Source: Herpetosiphon sp. (GTDB taxonomy: Bacteria > Chloroflexota > Anaerolineae > Anaerolineales > Villigracilaceae). From it: a stretch of DNA of 46,413 nucleotides. Below the pieces are notes generated by a model. It saw only the letters and a program-made list of their open reading frames with translations, had not been told where the DNA came from and made no database searches. The stretch is from positions 1 to 46,413 of the forward strand of contig DYDH01000010.1 in the NCBI GenBank assembly GCA_020717985.1, read 5' to 3'. How positions within the stretch are numbered: position 1 is the stretch's first letter; every line of letters begins with the position of its first letter. The position numbers and the translations under genes were made by a program. Shown here piece by piece: positions 8,265 to 17,093 of the stretch.

Positions 8265-9225
8265 TAGAAAGGGGTATTGTTCGCAGGTATTCTGTTGTGC
8301 GTTTTTTCTGCACCAAATCTGCGATCACTCTTGCAACTTGATCCTCGGCCAGATCAAGGTCGCTTGCAATCGCGCCCGCAGACATACCACTATCCATGCC
8401 AAGCCAGATCTTATCAAGCAGTTCAAATGGAACGCGAAAATAAAACTCCTCCTGTGTGCTTCCCGCGCTATAGGTATCCGTTGTCGGGGTACGCTGGATA
8501 ATTCCCTGGGGGACATTCAGATAGCGAGCCAATTGATATACCTGCGATTTATATAAATGTCGAATCGGCTGCAGGTCAGCGCCGCCGTCACCATATTTCA
8601 CAAAAAATCCCTGGTCATGTTCGTTCTTGTTGGCAGTACCGATCACTGCATAATTTCGTTTCTCGGCATGGTGATACAAACTCAACATACGGGTACGTTG
8701 TTTCATATTGGACGCCGCCACGATTCCAAGGTAGGCGCGTGGGGATAAAATTTTCCGCTGTTCGGGTTGACCTGTCCGCATGAGCACCAGAGAGAACACA
8801 TTCAAACTTGGCTTATCCAGCAAATTATCCGGTAAAACCAATTTGACTTTATCGTGATCCGGGTCATAATCGGGGTAAATTTCTTTGATCGACTCTGTCA
8901 GACTGTCATAACATCCAAGTGCAGATAAGGCTGGGAAAATATCATTAATCACCAGTTGCACGCCAAATTGATCCGCAATTTCAACCGCCAGATTTTTACT
9001 ATCCGGACTGGAATCTTTTTCCGGCATGGACAATGCGGTCACCTTATCCTTTCCAAGCGCATGAACGGATAAAGCCAGTACCACCGCCGAATCGATTCCC
9101 CCGCTTACGCCGACCACTCCACCGCGACGTTTGAATTCCTGGAAAACATACTTCTTCAACCATTCAGAAATACGAAATACTTCTTCTTCAACCGGGATTT
9201 GCATGGCATCAGACAAGGTAGACAT
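8254..9225 (-). CDS. nadE: NAD synthetase (NadE) family ATP-dependent amide ligase, divergent
   Basis: NadE uses ATP and ammonia to turn a carboxylate into an amide, classically deamido-NAD to NAD. The N-type ATP pyrophosphatase loop VGVSGGIDSAVVLAL is at residues 38-52, and the second conserved region GTANKNEHDQGFFVKYGDGG is present. After that the usual C-terminal substrate motif is replaced by TPTTDTYSAGSTQEEFYFRV, which differs from housekeeping NadE proteins. It has no nitrilase-type glutaminase domain. The chosen ATG at 9225 overlaps the asnB stop (TAATG) and has GGAGG 5 bp upstream. It is the last gene of the EPS run. It may serve NAD synthesis, but the context suggests amidation of a polysaccharide building block. 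Confidence 0.82.
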   Translation of the reverse strand: MSTLSDAMQIPVEEEVFRISEWLKKYVFQEFKRRGGVVGVSGGIDSAVVLALSVHALGKDKVTALSMPEKDSSPDSKNLAVEIADQFGVQLVINDIFPALSALGCYDSLTESIKEIYPDYDPDHDKVKLVLPDNLLDKPSLNVFSLVLMRTGQPEQRKILSPRAYLGIVAASNMKQRTRMLSLYHHAEKRNYAVIGTANKNEHDQGFFVKYGDGGADLQPIRHLYKSQVYQLARYLNVPQGIIQRTPTTDTYSAGSTQEEFYFRVPFELLDKIWLGMDSGMSAGAIASDLDLAEDQVARVIADLVQKKRTTEYLRTIPLSINP

Positions 9226-11138
9226 TACGACCTCCACATGGAATGTAATAGTTGGACGGATAGAATCCCCACAAGGGCCATCTCTTCTGTTTCACTGACT
9301 CGACCGCCACGGCGGCACTTCGTGCTCAAGCCTGCTACTGTTTCCGGATTAAAGTATCCTGTCTCTTGCAGTTTTTTCGCCGCCAGGCATTCATCTACGT
9401 ACTCTGGACTATCTTCACCAAAGAAAACAGATCGTATCGGGGCACGATAGGGCTGCTTATAACGATTGATCGTTTCCGGCGGCAGCAGATTGTCCATTGC
9501 CTTTTTCAAAACAGCTTTCTCACGTAACCCATACATCTTGAAATGAGCTGGCAGTCCAACCGAATAATCCACCACGCGCGGGTCAAGGAAGGGATAGCGT
9601 CCCTCAACAGAATTAGCCATACCCATTCGATCTCCCTGGGAAGAGAGCAGGTATTCGGAGAGGAAGATGGTGATCTCCAGGTATTGAGACTGGGCAAATG
9701 GGTCCCAGTTCTTAAATTCAACAGGGAGTGTTTCGGCTAGATCTACCAGAGGATCATATCCTTTGATCTCCGCCTGGATGTCTGGAGAAAAAAAGCGCCA
9801 ACAACGGGCTGTATTTTGCCAGCGCAATTGATGTGAATAGAACGGGTCATCTGTATGGGTAAGATTTTTCCCAAAAAAAGTTTTTAGATAGGCATCGCCG
9901 CCAAAAGCCCTGGCGTTGAGATAAGGATAAAGGCGATGCAGTAATAGCGGGCGAAAATTTGAATCCGGCTGACGCGCCCAAAAACGACGGATTTTCGCCT
10001 CCTTGAAAATATCATACCCGCCCAAGATTTCATCCGCACCTTCACCGGTCAGGACAACCTTAAAGCCATTCTCGTGAACCAGTTGCGATAGCAGGAACAT
10101 GGGCACAGGGGCAGTCCGCAGAACGGGCATCTCAGTATGGCGAATGACCTGGGGAAAAGCTGCGCCAATGTCCTTCAGAGTGCAACGAATGGAACTGCTT
10201 TCCACGTTCAGGAATTCATTGATCGTATTTTGATAATGCGATTCGTCAAAAGTCTGATCGCTAAAAGCGATGCTAAAGGTCTTTAACCTTGTTTCCGTAT
10301 GTTGGTTGGTCAGCGCGGTGATGCTGGATGAATCCAATCCTCCGCTTAGATAGGCGCCGACCGGCACATCTGAACGCAGGCGGAGACGAACAGCATCGCT
10401 TAGCAAGTAACGAAGTTTCTCGGCCGCGTCATCGAGAGACCTGGGAGCCTCGTTATTGACAGCCATATCCAACCGCCAATATTGATTGACCCTTATATCG
10501 CCGTTCTTTATGGTCAGATAGTGTCCGGGGGGAACGCTTTGAATGTTGCGGAAACATGAACGCGGACTGAGGGTCGTCCAAAAGGTGAATATCTGTGCCA
10601 AGGAAACGGGATCAAGTTCGGGCTCGATATCCGGATGCGAGAATAGGGCTTTCACCTCCGACGCAAAAAGAAGATATCCACTTTCGACCGTGTAATAGAT
10701 CGGCCGCACGCCCATCCGATCTCGCGCCAGAATTAACGTACGCTGGGTTTGATCCCACAGTGCAATCGCAAATTGCCCATTCAGTTGAAGAAGCCAATCC
10801 TCTCCCCTCTCTTCATATAAGTGGACCAACACTTCCGTGTCGCTATGTGTTCGAAAAATATGCCCTGCAGTTTCCAGTTCCGAGCGCAATTCAAGATAAT
10901 TATATATCTCACCGTTGAAGACAATCCAAATCGTGCCATCCTCATTACAGATCGGCTGGCGACCTCCCGGAAGATCGATGATGGATAGACGCGCATTACC
11001 CAACCCAACTTGCTCGTCGGAAAACACGCCATTATCGTCCGGTCCACGGTGATGGATGGCATCCAACATACGATGGATCAAATTCGGATCTATCGGCTCT
11101 GCTGGTTTGAGATTTATCTTACCTGCAATTCCACACAT
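9225..11138 (-). CDS. asnB: Glutamine-hydrolysing asparagine synthase family amidotransferase
   Basis: This is a two-domain AsnB-type enzyme of 637 residues. It has an N-terminal Ntn glutaminase with catalytic Cys2 (MCGIAGKINL) and the RGPDDNG and FNGEIYNY motifs. The C-terminal ATP-pyrophosphatase domain has the signature SGGLDS at 265-270 and a second glycine-rich region TGEGADEILGGY. It transfers glutamine-derived ammonia to an activated carboxylate. Such paralogues in EPS loci are thought to amidate sugar or acyl carboxylates rather than make asparagine. The gene starts 2 bp after the ACP stop and shares its last base with the nadE start, so the three are tightly coupled. The true substrate is unknown. 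Confidence 0.92.
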   Translation of the reverse strand: MCGIAGKINLKPAEPIDPNLIHRMLDAIHHRGPDDNGVFSDEQVGLGNARLSIIDLPGGRQPICNEDGTIWIVFNGEIYNYLELRSELETAGHIFRTHSDTEVLVHLYEERGEDWLLQLNGQFAIALWDQTQRTLILARDRMGVRPIYYTVESGYLLFASEVKALFSHPDIEPELDPVSLAQIFTFWTTLSPRSCFRNIQSVPPGHYLTIKNGDIRVNQYWRLDMAVNNEAPRSLDDAAEKLRYLLSDAVRLRLRSDVPVGAYLSGGLDSSSITALTNQHTETRLKTFSIAFSDQTFDESHYQNTINEFLNVESSSIRCTLKDIGAAFPQVIRHTEMPVLRTAPVPMFLLSQLVHENGFKVVLTGEGADEILGGYDIFKEAKIRRFWARQPDSNFRPLLLHRLYPYLNARAFGGDAYLKTFFGKNLTHTDDPFYSHQLRWQNTARCWRFFSPDIQAEIKGYDPLVDLAETLPVEFKNWDPFAQSQYLEITIFLSEYLLSSQGDRMGMANSVEGRYPFLDPRVVDYSVGLPAHFKMYGLREKAVLKKAMDNLLPPETINRYKQPYRAPIRSVFFGEDSPEYVDECLAAKKLQETGYFNPETVAGLSTKCRRGGRVSETEEMALVGILSVQLLHSMWRS

Positions 11139-11140
11139 GG

Positions 11141-11404
11141 TTATGATGGTTGCTGTAAATTCTGTTTATGGCGGATATAGGCGGCAAGGCGATTAATCGA
11201 ATCGAAGTTCTCCGGCAGCACTTCAGAAGTGTCGATCTGAATGCCAAACTGGTCTTCGGCAAAGAAAACCAATTCCAGTATCCCGGTCGAATCAACCACT
11301 CCATTTTCCAAAAAGGATTCGTCAAAGCCCATTTCATCCACTTGTTCGCTGAGGACAAAATTTTCCACTAAAAATTGTCGGATTTTATTTTCTATTTCAA
11401 GCAT
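11141..11404 (-). CDS. Acyl carrier protein (phosphopantetheine-binding)
   Basis: This 87-residue acidic, helical protein has the carrier motif GVVDSTGILELV, where Ser39 should receive 4'-phosphopantetheine. The usual D-S-L is D-S-T here. A perfect GGAGG lies 5 bp before the ATG. It is not next to any fatty acid or polyketide genes. It sits directly between an SGNH hydrolase and an AsnB amidotransferase and is therefore a dedicated pathway carrier. The AMP ligase at 5.8 kb or the PaaK-like ligase at 29 kb could load it (inference). No phosphopantetheinyl transferase is seen in the window, so a host enzyme must activate it. Confidence 0.9.
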   Translation of the reverse strand: MLEIENKIRQFLVENFVLSEQVDEMGFDESFLENGVVDSTGILELVFFAEDQFGIQIDTSEVLPENFDSINRLAAYIRHKQNLQQPS

Positions 11405-11443
11405 TTAAGCCTCCAGAATTTTCCATCTACGCTGAAATCATTG

Positions 11444-12514
11444 TCACCGTTTCGCTTTTTTCCTTTTCAATACTTCCCGCACGTGCTGGGCGATCTTCTT
11501 TGCCATCCAGGCATGTCCTTGAGGAGTCAGATGCCCTTCAAGATAATACAACTTCCTGCGTTCATCCATGGACAATCTTTGCAAGTCAGGTAACGGATCA
11601 TATAATGAACAGGCTGTTTCTCGTTCCACTTCTCGAAAACGCGCCTGATAATTTCTTGCATCAGCACGTTCTTTCACATAAATAAAGCTTGGCAAGGGAG
11701 TCACCAGTAATGGTTTTGAGCTACATGCCACCCATTCTTTCAGGATAGCATGCATAATATTCCAGGCTGGCGTATTGGGAGTATCGTATTCCGGATATGG
11801 ACGCACCATCGTGATGGTGTTTTTCATGTGCAGTTTCTTCAAGAAGTAATTCACCTTGTCCATTAGATGCAGTCTTTTTTTAGGCTTTACAATGGGACGG
11901 GTGTTGTCGAGCAGTTTTCTTACATCTGCAAATGGATTTGCCCGGAATATTTTCTCTTTTTCGTCCGGCGGGAGTGTATCCATATCAATATATTCATCCC
12001 GCAGAGGCACATGTCCTCGCACCAGTTTCGCGCCCACCAGCTCGAAATAAGGTTTGGCCAAACACCGTTGAACACGATCGTTGTCCAGCGCCAGTATAAA
12101 ATGCGCCGTTAATTTTCGAATTGTTTCGATTGTCGGAGAAATTACTATGAGGTCATGTTCAAACTTGCTGCCAATTTCCTGATAGCACAAGTATTGCTGG
12201 TCTACGGCAAACCCCGCCATGGCAAAGTTATAAACCTCCACATCGGGAAGCAATTTTTCCAGAATCCCTGCAAAACTTACATCATAAGAAACCCCATCGC
12301 CGAAGGCATTTGAGTCTCCAAAAAGCAATATGCGCGAGACACCTTGTCGTTTAAGCGGCGCAAATTCATGTTCATGGCTGCAGCGAAAACCGTAGCTATT
12401 TGCCTGTATCGAATAATTACCCCATTCCGGGTGCGTCAATTCACGCTGCACCCCAGGCATCAAACGCTTCCCAATTATTGGGTGAAATTCAACAAGTTCC
12501 TCACCCAACCACAT
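11444..12514 (-). CDS. SGNH/GDSL-family hydrolase or acyltransferase
   Basis: The protein has the block I motif ILLFGDSNAFGDG with nucleophile Ser68 and a C-terminal LEGHLTPQGHAWMAKKI resembling block V, which provides the catalytic His. Members of this group remove or transfer acyl groups on carbohydrates. There is no signal peptide or membrane segment, so it should act in the cytoplasm before export of the glycan. An AGAGG lies 7 bp before the ATG. It heads the distal SGNH-ACP-AsnB-NadE group and follows a 177-bp gap that has a possible promoter. A role in loading or unloading the ACP-bound group is inferred from position alone. Confidence 0.82.
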   Translation of the reverse strand: MWLGEELVEFHPIIGKRLMPGVQRELTHPEWGNYSIQANSYGFRCSHEHEFAPLKRQGVSRILLFGDSNAFGDGVSYDVSFAGILEKLLPDVEVYNFAMAGFAVDQQYLCYQEIGSKFEHDLIVISPTIETIRKLTAHFILALDNDRVQRCLAKPYFELVGAKLVRGHVPLRDEYIDMDTLPPDEKEKIFRANPFADVRKLLDNTRPIVKPKKRLHLMDKVNYFLKKLHMKNTITMVRPYPEYDTPNTPAWNIMHAILKEWVACSSKPLLVTPLPSFIYVKERADARNYQARFREVERETACSLYDPLPDLQRLSMDERRKLYYLEGHLTPQGHAWMAKKIAQHVREVLKRKKAKR

Positions 12515-12622
12515 AAATCATCCTCTTGTATATCAACTTATGGATGTTGTTGACTGTAATTTTCATCATCTTTATTTTCCTGATTTTGTTTACCAAACCT
12601 CTGGCATAAGTATTTATTGGAG

Positions 12623-12649
12623 ATTATAACTTTTGCAATCTCTGCTCAA
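12623..12649 (-). promoter_or_regulatory. Candidate internal promoter for the SGNH-ACP-asnB-nadE segment
   Basis: On the minus strand a perfect TATAAT (12628-12623) is preceded by TTGAGC (12649-12644) with a 15-nt spacer, shorter than the optimal 17. It lies about 110 bp upstream of the SGNH start within the largest gap of the EPS run. The spacing makes it uncertain. The 177-bp gap holds no other gene-like signal. Confidence 0.35.
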
Positions 12650-12691
12650 GTTTTTTGACTTCGCAAAAGTCCTATTGCGAAAATAAGACTC

Positions 12692-13900
12692 TCATAGTCG
12701 TGCAGTTTCAAAAATTCTGGCATATAGATCAAGCAAACGCTGCTTTTGAAAAATCCAGGCGAGTTCCTGTTCCATGCGTTGGCGGCCAATGATACCCATG
12801 CGGGTGCATAAATCTGGATCATTGATCAACCGAAATATTTGTCCAGCCAGATCAATTTCGTCATTTGGTCGTGCATAAAGTGCCGCATCGCCAGCTGTAA
12901 CATGATGTTCCTGTAAGTCATAGGCTACAGAGGGCTTGCCCAAGGCCATGTAGTCCATTAACTTATTCATTGTTGACACTCTGTTAAGTGGATTATCTGG
13001 CGCAGGTTCAACACAAATATCCGCCGCAGACAGGATGGATATCCAACGATCTGTTGGTTGAAATCCCATAAACCATATACGTTCTCCAAGTCCAAGATCA
13101 GCCGCCAGTTTTTGCAAACCATGTTGATCATCCGCCGCTCCAACAAGTAAGCACAACCAATCAGAATAACCAAAACGTTCATCCAGATGCCGTAATGCCC
13201 GCAGGAGATGGTCAACGCCGTCTTGATTGGCCATATTCCCAAGATAAGCAAAGATGGTCTTAGCCCGCCCAATTAGCTCCGGATCAGGCTGCACCGGATG
13301 CACATGACTGAGATCTGGTCCCTGACGAACTATTGTCACTCGCTGAAGGGACACGCCATCACGCTCCATAATGATTCGCCGATATGACTCATTAACCACA
13401 ATAATACGATCGGACTGACGGCATGCAAGTCTTTCCAACCACAGGAGAGATTTATAAATAACAGGACGACTTTGCTCATACTTGGACTGATACAATTCCG
13501 GGGCCAAATCACGGAGATCATAAACAATGGTCTTGCCTGCCAATTTAGGTAATATCGCAGCCACAAAGAGAACATCAGGCGGGTTGTAATAGTGGAGTAC
13601 ATCCAGTCCCTGACGCATCCAAACCCATAGTGTTATCAGGGTCATAGCCACAGTTGCATACAAGAATTCGATCATATAATCAATAGGTTTAGTACCACCG
13701 GCTGGCAGGCGGAAGCGATAAATTTTGACCCCATTTATAGTCTCATGGGGAATTTGTCCTGGGGCGCGCGGACATATTACAGTTACATCATAGCCATCAG
13801 CGGCCAGTGCCTCCATGTGCGGTCGAACACGCGGATCAGCGGGATATGGGTTATTCTCAAGAAGAGTTACAACGCGCAGTAATTGCTTTGAGCCATTCAT
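12692..13900 (-). CDS. Family 4 glycosyltransferase
   Basis: This is a retaining GT-B glycosyltransferase of 402 residues, cytoplasmic or peripheral at the membrane, that should add one sugar of the EPS repeat unit. The N-terminal acceptor domain contains NNPYPADPRVRPHMEALAAD, common in WcaI/WbuB-like GT4 proteins. The C-terminal donor domain contains FAYLGNMANQDGVDHLLRA and the ADICVEPAPDNPLNRVST...KLMDYMALGKP region, equivalent to the E-x7-E nucleotide-sugar site. Hydrophobic residues 78-92 may associate with the membrane. It is separated from the next gene downstream by 177 bp. Sugar specificity cannot be read from sequence. Confidence 0.88.
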   Translation of the reverse strand: MNGSKQLLRVVTLLENNPYPADPRVRPHMEALAADGYDVTVICPRAPGQIPHETINGVKIYRFRLPAGGTKPIDYMIEFLYATVAMTLITLWVWMRQGLDVLHYYNPPDVLFVAAILPKLAGKTIVYDLRDLAPELYQSKYEQSRPVIYKSLLWLERLACRQSDRIIVVNESYRRIIMERDGVSLQRVTIVRQGPDLSHVHPVQPDPELIGRAKTIFAYLGNMANQDGVDHLLRALRHLDERFGYSDWLCLLVGAADDQHGLQKLAADLGLGERIWFMGFQPTDRWISILSAADICVEPAPDNPLNRVSTMNKLMDYMALGKPSVAYDLQEHHVTAGDAALYARPNDEIDLAGQIFRLINDPDLCTRMGIIGRQRMEQELAWIFQKQRLLDLYARIFETARL

Positions 13901-14037
13901 TTTCCATATTTCCTTTTCGTAAAGAACTTCGATATCTGCCTGAATCCTCAGCGAGCAAGGGCTTGATCTCCATAATCTTGTACATCTCTTTTCAAAAAAT
14001 ACTCAACCAACCACTATTCCTCAACAGAATAACTCAA

Positions 14038-14976
14038 TCAAACCTTGTATTTGAACCAGGAAGCTAGATCCCACGTCAGGCTGCCATGCTCCCGCTGGAG
14101 TTCCAGATAGCGGCGGGCAGTTGCGTCCGCAATTGGGCGCCTCTCTTTACACAGAATGGGCATTTGCCGGCTGGCGTCAAACAAAGCTTGAAATATCTGG
14201 CGCAGGCAACCCTGTTTGACACCCCTAATTATGGATGTTCCTATTTTCAATGGCACAAAACCAATGAGCATCCACCAGGTATAGTGAATGCTATAGATAT
14301 ATAGGCAGTTCCTGAGGTTATAGTATTCCCGTTCGCCACCTGCCACACGCTTCCGCGGCGACGCTCGATGATATACAACAGCCTGGGGAAAGTACACTAT
14401 TTGATAGCCAGCGTCCCAAACGCGCAGACTCAATTCCTCACCTTCCCGACCGAAGAAAAGCAAATCCCAGAAAAGACCAATTCGGTTAAAAACCTCCTTG
14501 CGGATTGCAACCCCGCACTCGCAAAAACTGAAGCTGGGAAATTCCGCATCTTGATCTGTTTTATCCTTCTCTGTAAAGATCCACGTATTGGGATCCAGTT
14601 CATGGGTGTCGGCATTAAGAATCTTGCAGGTGAGCACGCCCACTTTTGCATCACTGCAAAATTTGAGCACAATATTGTCCAAAGTATCGTGACCTAATGT
14701 GGCGTCGCTGTCCAGGAGAAAAATAATTTCTCCTTTAGCGGCCAAAATACCGGGATTGCGGCCAGCTGACGCACCCATGTTACGGTCAAGAACAATCAAC
14801 CTGATTGACGGGAAGGCTGTGCGCAGCGCTTCCGCTGTGCCATCGGTAGAAGCATTATCTATTACGATAATCTCAATATTCCGGTAGGCCTGATCATAAG
14901 CTGACTGGATGGCAACCAACACATCGTCCTTGCGATTCCAAGTTACGATAAGAATACTAATCAGTATGTCTTCCAT
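14038..14976 (-). CDS. Family 2 glycosyltransferase
   Basis: This is an inverting GT-A enzyme that adds a sugar of the repeat unit. The N-terminus ISILIVTWNRKDDVLVAIQS, the nucleotide-binding VIDNASTDGTAEALR and the metal-binding DxD motif LLDSDATLG are all present. It has 312 residues, resembling rhamnosyltransferase-type GT2 proteins. A C-terminal hydrophobic stretch (WWMLIGFVPLKIGTSIIRGV) may attach it to the membrane. GAGG lies 7 bp before the ATG. It is the only GT2 in the locus, and its donor sugar is unknown. Confidence 0.88.
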   Translation of the reverse strand: MEDILISILIVTWNRKDDVLVAIQSAYDQAYRNIEIIVIDNASTDGTAEALRTAFPSIRLIVLDRNMGASAGRNPGILAAKGEIIFLLDSDATLGHDTLDNIVLKFCSDAKVGVLTCKILNADTHELDPNTWIFTEKDKTDQDAEFPSFSFCECGVAIRKEVFNRIGLFWDLLFFGREGEELSLRVWDAGYQIVYFPQAVVYHRASPRKRVAGGEREYYNLRNCLYIYSIHYTWWMLIGFVPLKIGTSIIRGVKQGCLRQIFQALFDASRQMPILCKERRPIADATARRYLELQREHGSLTWDLASWFKYKV

Positions 14977-15013
14977 TGCACAGCCTCAAGGTCATCCTTC
15001 CAATGATGTTTTG

Positions 15014-16072
15014 TCACGATAATAGCCCAAGATGATCGAGCCAGAGAGTACTTAGTTTCAGACCACTATCAATAGTAAAGCCGGGTTTATAGCCAAGTAC
15101 AGTCTGTGCTTTTGATGTGAGATACTCTGCTTTTCGACTGAATAAACTCAGATCAGTTGAGCGGGGAGATGTTGTCAGAGATTGTTCAGCGCCTTTCATC
15201 GCCAGCCTCGCTTGTCTGAATCTTTGAGAAATTCCCCTAAGAGGAGACCTCATGTGCGCAAGAACAAATTTAGCCGCGGACCTCATTGGCTCCATGATGG
15301 TTGTACGGAGTTTTACGCTTTGCGGCTCTATCTCTCTCAACCCTGGTAAACCCAGGGCATCATTGAATTTTGTGAAATATTGATTCCACGTAATTACTTC
15401 CGGACCATTTAGATTGAAAGCTTCCCCGATTGCGCGCTCATTGCGTGCGGCCAATAAAACACCAGCAACCAAATCATTGATGTAAATTAGATTACAGATG
15501 CCATCTCCATATTCGTTGAAAGTTCCCCAATTCCCAGACTGGAGCTTACGAGCAAGCTTCAGAGTCCAATCTGTGCTAAATGGACCGTACACAATCGGCG
15601 GTCTGAGCACGGTGACCGGCAAACCTTTGTCACCATATTGCCAACATAGGTTTTCCGCGTCAATTTTTGCATCGCCATAAGGGCTTCCCGTATACTGATA
15701 TGGAGTCGCCTCATCAATCTGCCCGATGACCTGTCCGTAAACTTCGCAGGTACTCAGATGTACAAACCGCCTCACATGCGCTGCCAGAGCTGACTTCAAC
15801 ATATTCTCGGTACCCTGAACAATGACATCCCTGGAGCCAATAGCACAATGGATCACGCAAGTCACCCCTGTCATGGACCGGTTGATGCTATCTTTATCCA
15901 TTACGTCGCAAAGAACGATTTCAATGGGGAATCGAGCCAGGCGAGCTGCGCTTGACCAACTCCTGATTCCAGCTCGCACATCGGTCGAATGGTCGAGATG
16001 CAACATTTCCACAATCCATCCGCCGATAAATCCGCCACTCCCTGTTACCAGGATTTTCTCTTTACCTGTCAT
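15014..16072 (-). CDS. NAD(P)-dependent sugar epimerase/dehydratase (extended SDR)
   Basis: The Rossmann motif VTGSGGFIGGWIVEML opens the protein, and the active-site pattern SPYGDAKIDAENL gives the catalytic Tyr-x3-Lys. These place it in the extended short-chain dehydrogenases that epimerise, dehydrate or reduce nucleotide sugars. The middle ...VTVLRPPIVYGP is typical of the family. Its start overlaps the end of the upstream oxidoreductase gene by 11 bp, so the two probably act in the same sugar pathway. The product sugar is not predictable. Confidence 0.87.
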   Translation of the reverse strand: MTGKEKILVTGSGGFIGGWIVEMLHLDHSTDVRAGIRSWSSAARLARFPIEIVLCDVMDKDSINRSMTGVTCVIHCAIGSRDVIVQGTENMLKSALAAHVRRFVHLSTCEVYGQVIGQIDEATPYQYTGSPYGDAKIDAENLCWQYGDKGLPVTVLRPPIVYGPFSTDWTLKLARKLQSGNWGTFNEYGDGICNLIYINDLVAGVLLAARNERAIGEAFNLNGPEVITWNQYFTKFNDALGLPGLREIEPQSVKLRTTIMEPMRSAAKFVLAHMRSPLRGISQRFRQARLAMKGAEQSLTTSPRSTDLSLFSRKAEYLTSKAQTVLGYKPGFTIDSGLKLSTLWLDHLGLLS

Positions 16073-17093
16073 TTTTCACCTCAGGAATTTCATACCACGG
16101 CATTTCAAACCGGGTGGCAGCCGCATAACATTCGTCTGTAAATATGATCGAGTCCAGGACATCACTACCTGAAACCAATGGCTTCTCGTTACCAGCTACA
16201 ACACTGATAAAGTTGGAAACCATTTTATAACCAAGGGACATATAGGTCTCAGACTTCAGCTTAACTCGTTTCTGCGAACCAGTACCTTTTTTCACGAGAA
16301 TGCTTTGGGGATAATAGATTTCGCCTTCGACAGATCCTTGTTCAAATTCGACCACGAACTTGCAGGGGAAACTGCTTAGCCAACTCAGTTTCACATCTCC
16401 TACGCATTTATCGTACATAAACTGAACATGTGCCACGGCTTCACCGCCGCCGAAAGAGTCGTTTTGGGATCTTGTCACTTTGGGCATGCCTCCCAGCCAC
16501 CAACAGATATGATCCAATACGTGGGCGCCCCGGTCAAGCAGTACGCCCCGTCCGGAGCCTGTAGAGTTAAAGTAAAACCCTGAAACGGTGGGCCAGTTAA
16601 AAACTTCCCCAACATAGTATTTAATGGAAACCGATTCTCCCAAGGATTGGCTCGCTATTAATTCTTTTACTTTGACAAACTGCGACCAGAGACGTTGTTG
16701 GTAGTTTACCGCTAGTAAGGCTCCCGTTTTGCGGGACACTTCAATCATCTCCCTGGCTTTGCCTGCCGACTCTGCCAGGGGCTTCTCGCAAAAAACCGGT
16801 ACGCCCTGTGAAAGAAACTCCATTGAGATCTGATGGTGCAAATGAGTGGGGAGCGCAATAACCACGCCATCAACCTTTCCCAAAACTTCGCGATAATCGG
16901 CAAGACACTGCTTTATGCCGAAGGTCTCCGCAAGTTTTCGCGCCCTTTCCATATTTTGATCCACTAGAATCAAATTTTGCAGAATGCCTGGCTGGCTGGC
17001 AAATGCCGGTAAGTAATAACTTTCCGCTATAGCGCCACAGCCAATCAAGGCAATTCTTGGTGCAGAGGATTTAATGGGTCGGTGTGTTTTCAC
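16062..17093 (-). CDS. Gfo/Idh/MocA-family NAD(P)-dependent oxidoreductase
   Basis: The N-terminal dinucleotide site IALIGCGAIAESYYLPAF and the family signature VFCEKPLAES identify a Gfo/Idh/MocA sugar dehydrogenase of 343 residues. The C-terminal domain shows an alpha/beta region with GSGRGVLLDRGAHVLDHICWW, as in enzymes acting on nucleotide sugars or cyclitols. The gene is sandwiched by overlaps: 4 bp with the upstream GT4 and 11 bp with the downstream epimerase. It is a different subtype from the WlbA-like paralogue at 32-33 kb. Substrate unknown. Confidence 0.88.
   Translation of the reverse strand: MKTHRPIKSSAPRIALIGCGAIAESYYLPAFASQPGILQNLILVDQNMERARKLAETFGIKQCLADYREVLGKVDGVVIALPTHLHHQISMEFLSQGVPVFCEKPLAESAGKAREMIEVSRKTGALLAVNYQQRLWSQFVKVKELIASQSLGESVSIKYYVGEVFNWPTVSGFYFNSTGSGRGVLLDRGAHVLDHICWWLGGMPKVTRSQNDSFGGGEAVAHVQFMYDKCVGDVKLSWLSSFPCKFVVEFEQGSVEGEIYYPQSILVKKGTGSQKRVKLKSETYMSLGYKMVSNFISVVAGNEKPLVSGSDVLDSIIFTDECYAAATRFEMPWYEIPEVKNDR

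Noticed and set aside
12660-12681. Hairpin TTCGCAA...TTGCGAA as a terminator after the SGNH/GT4 gap
   Set aside because: The 7-bp stem has no T-run on either strand, so it was not called.
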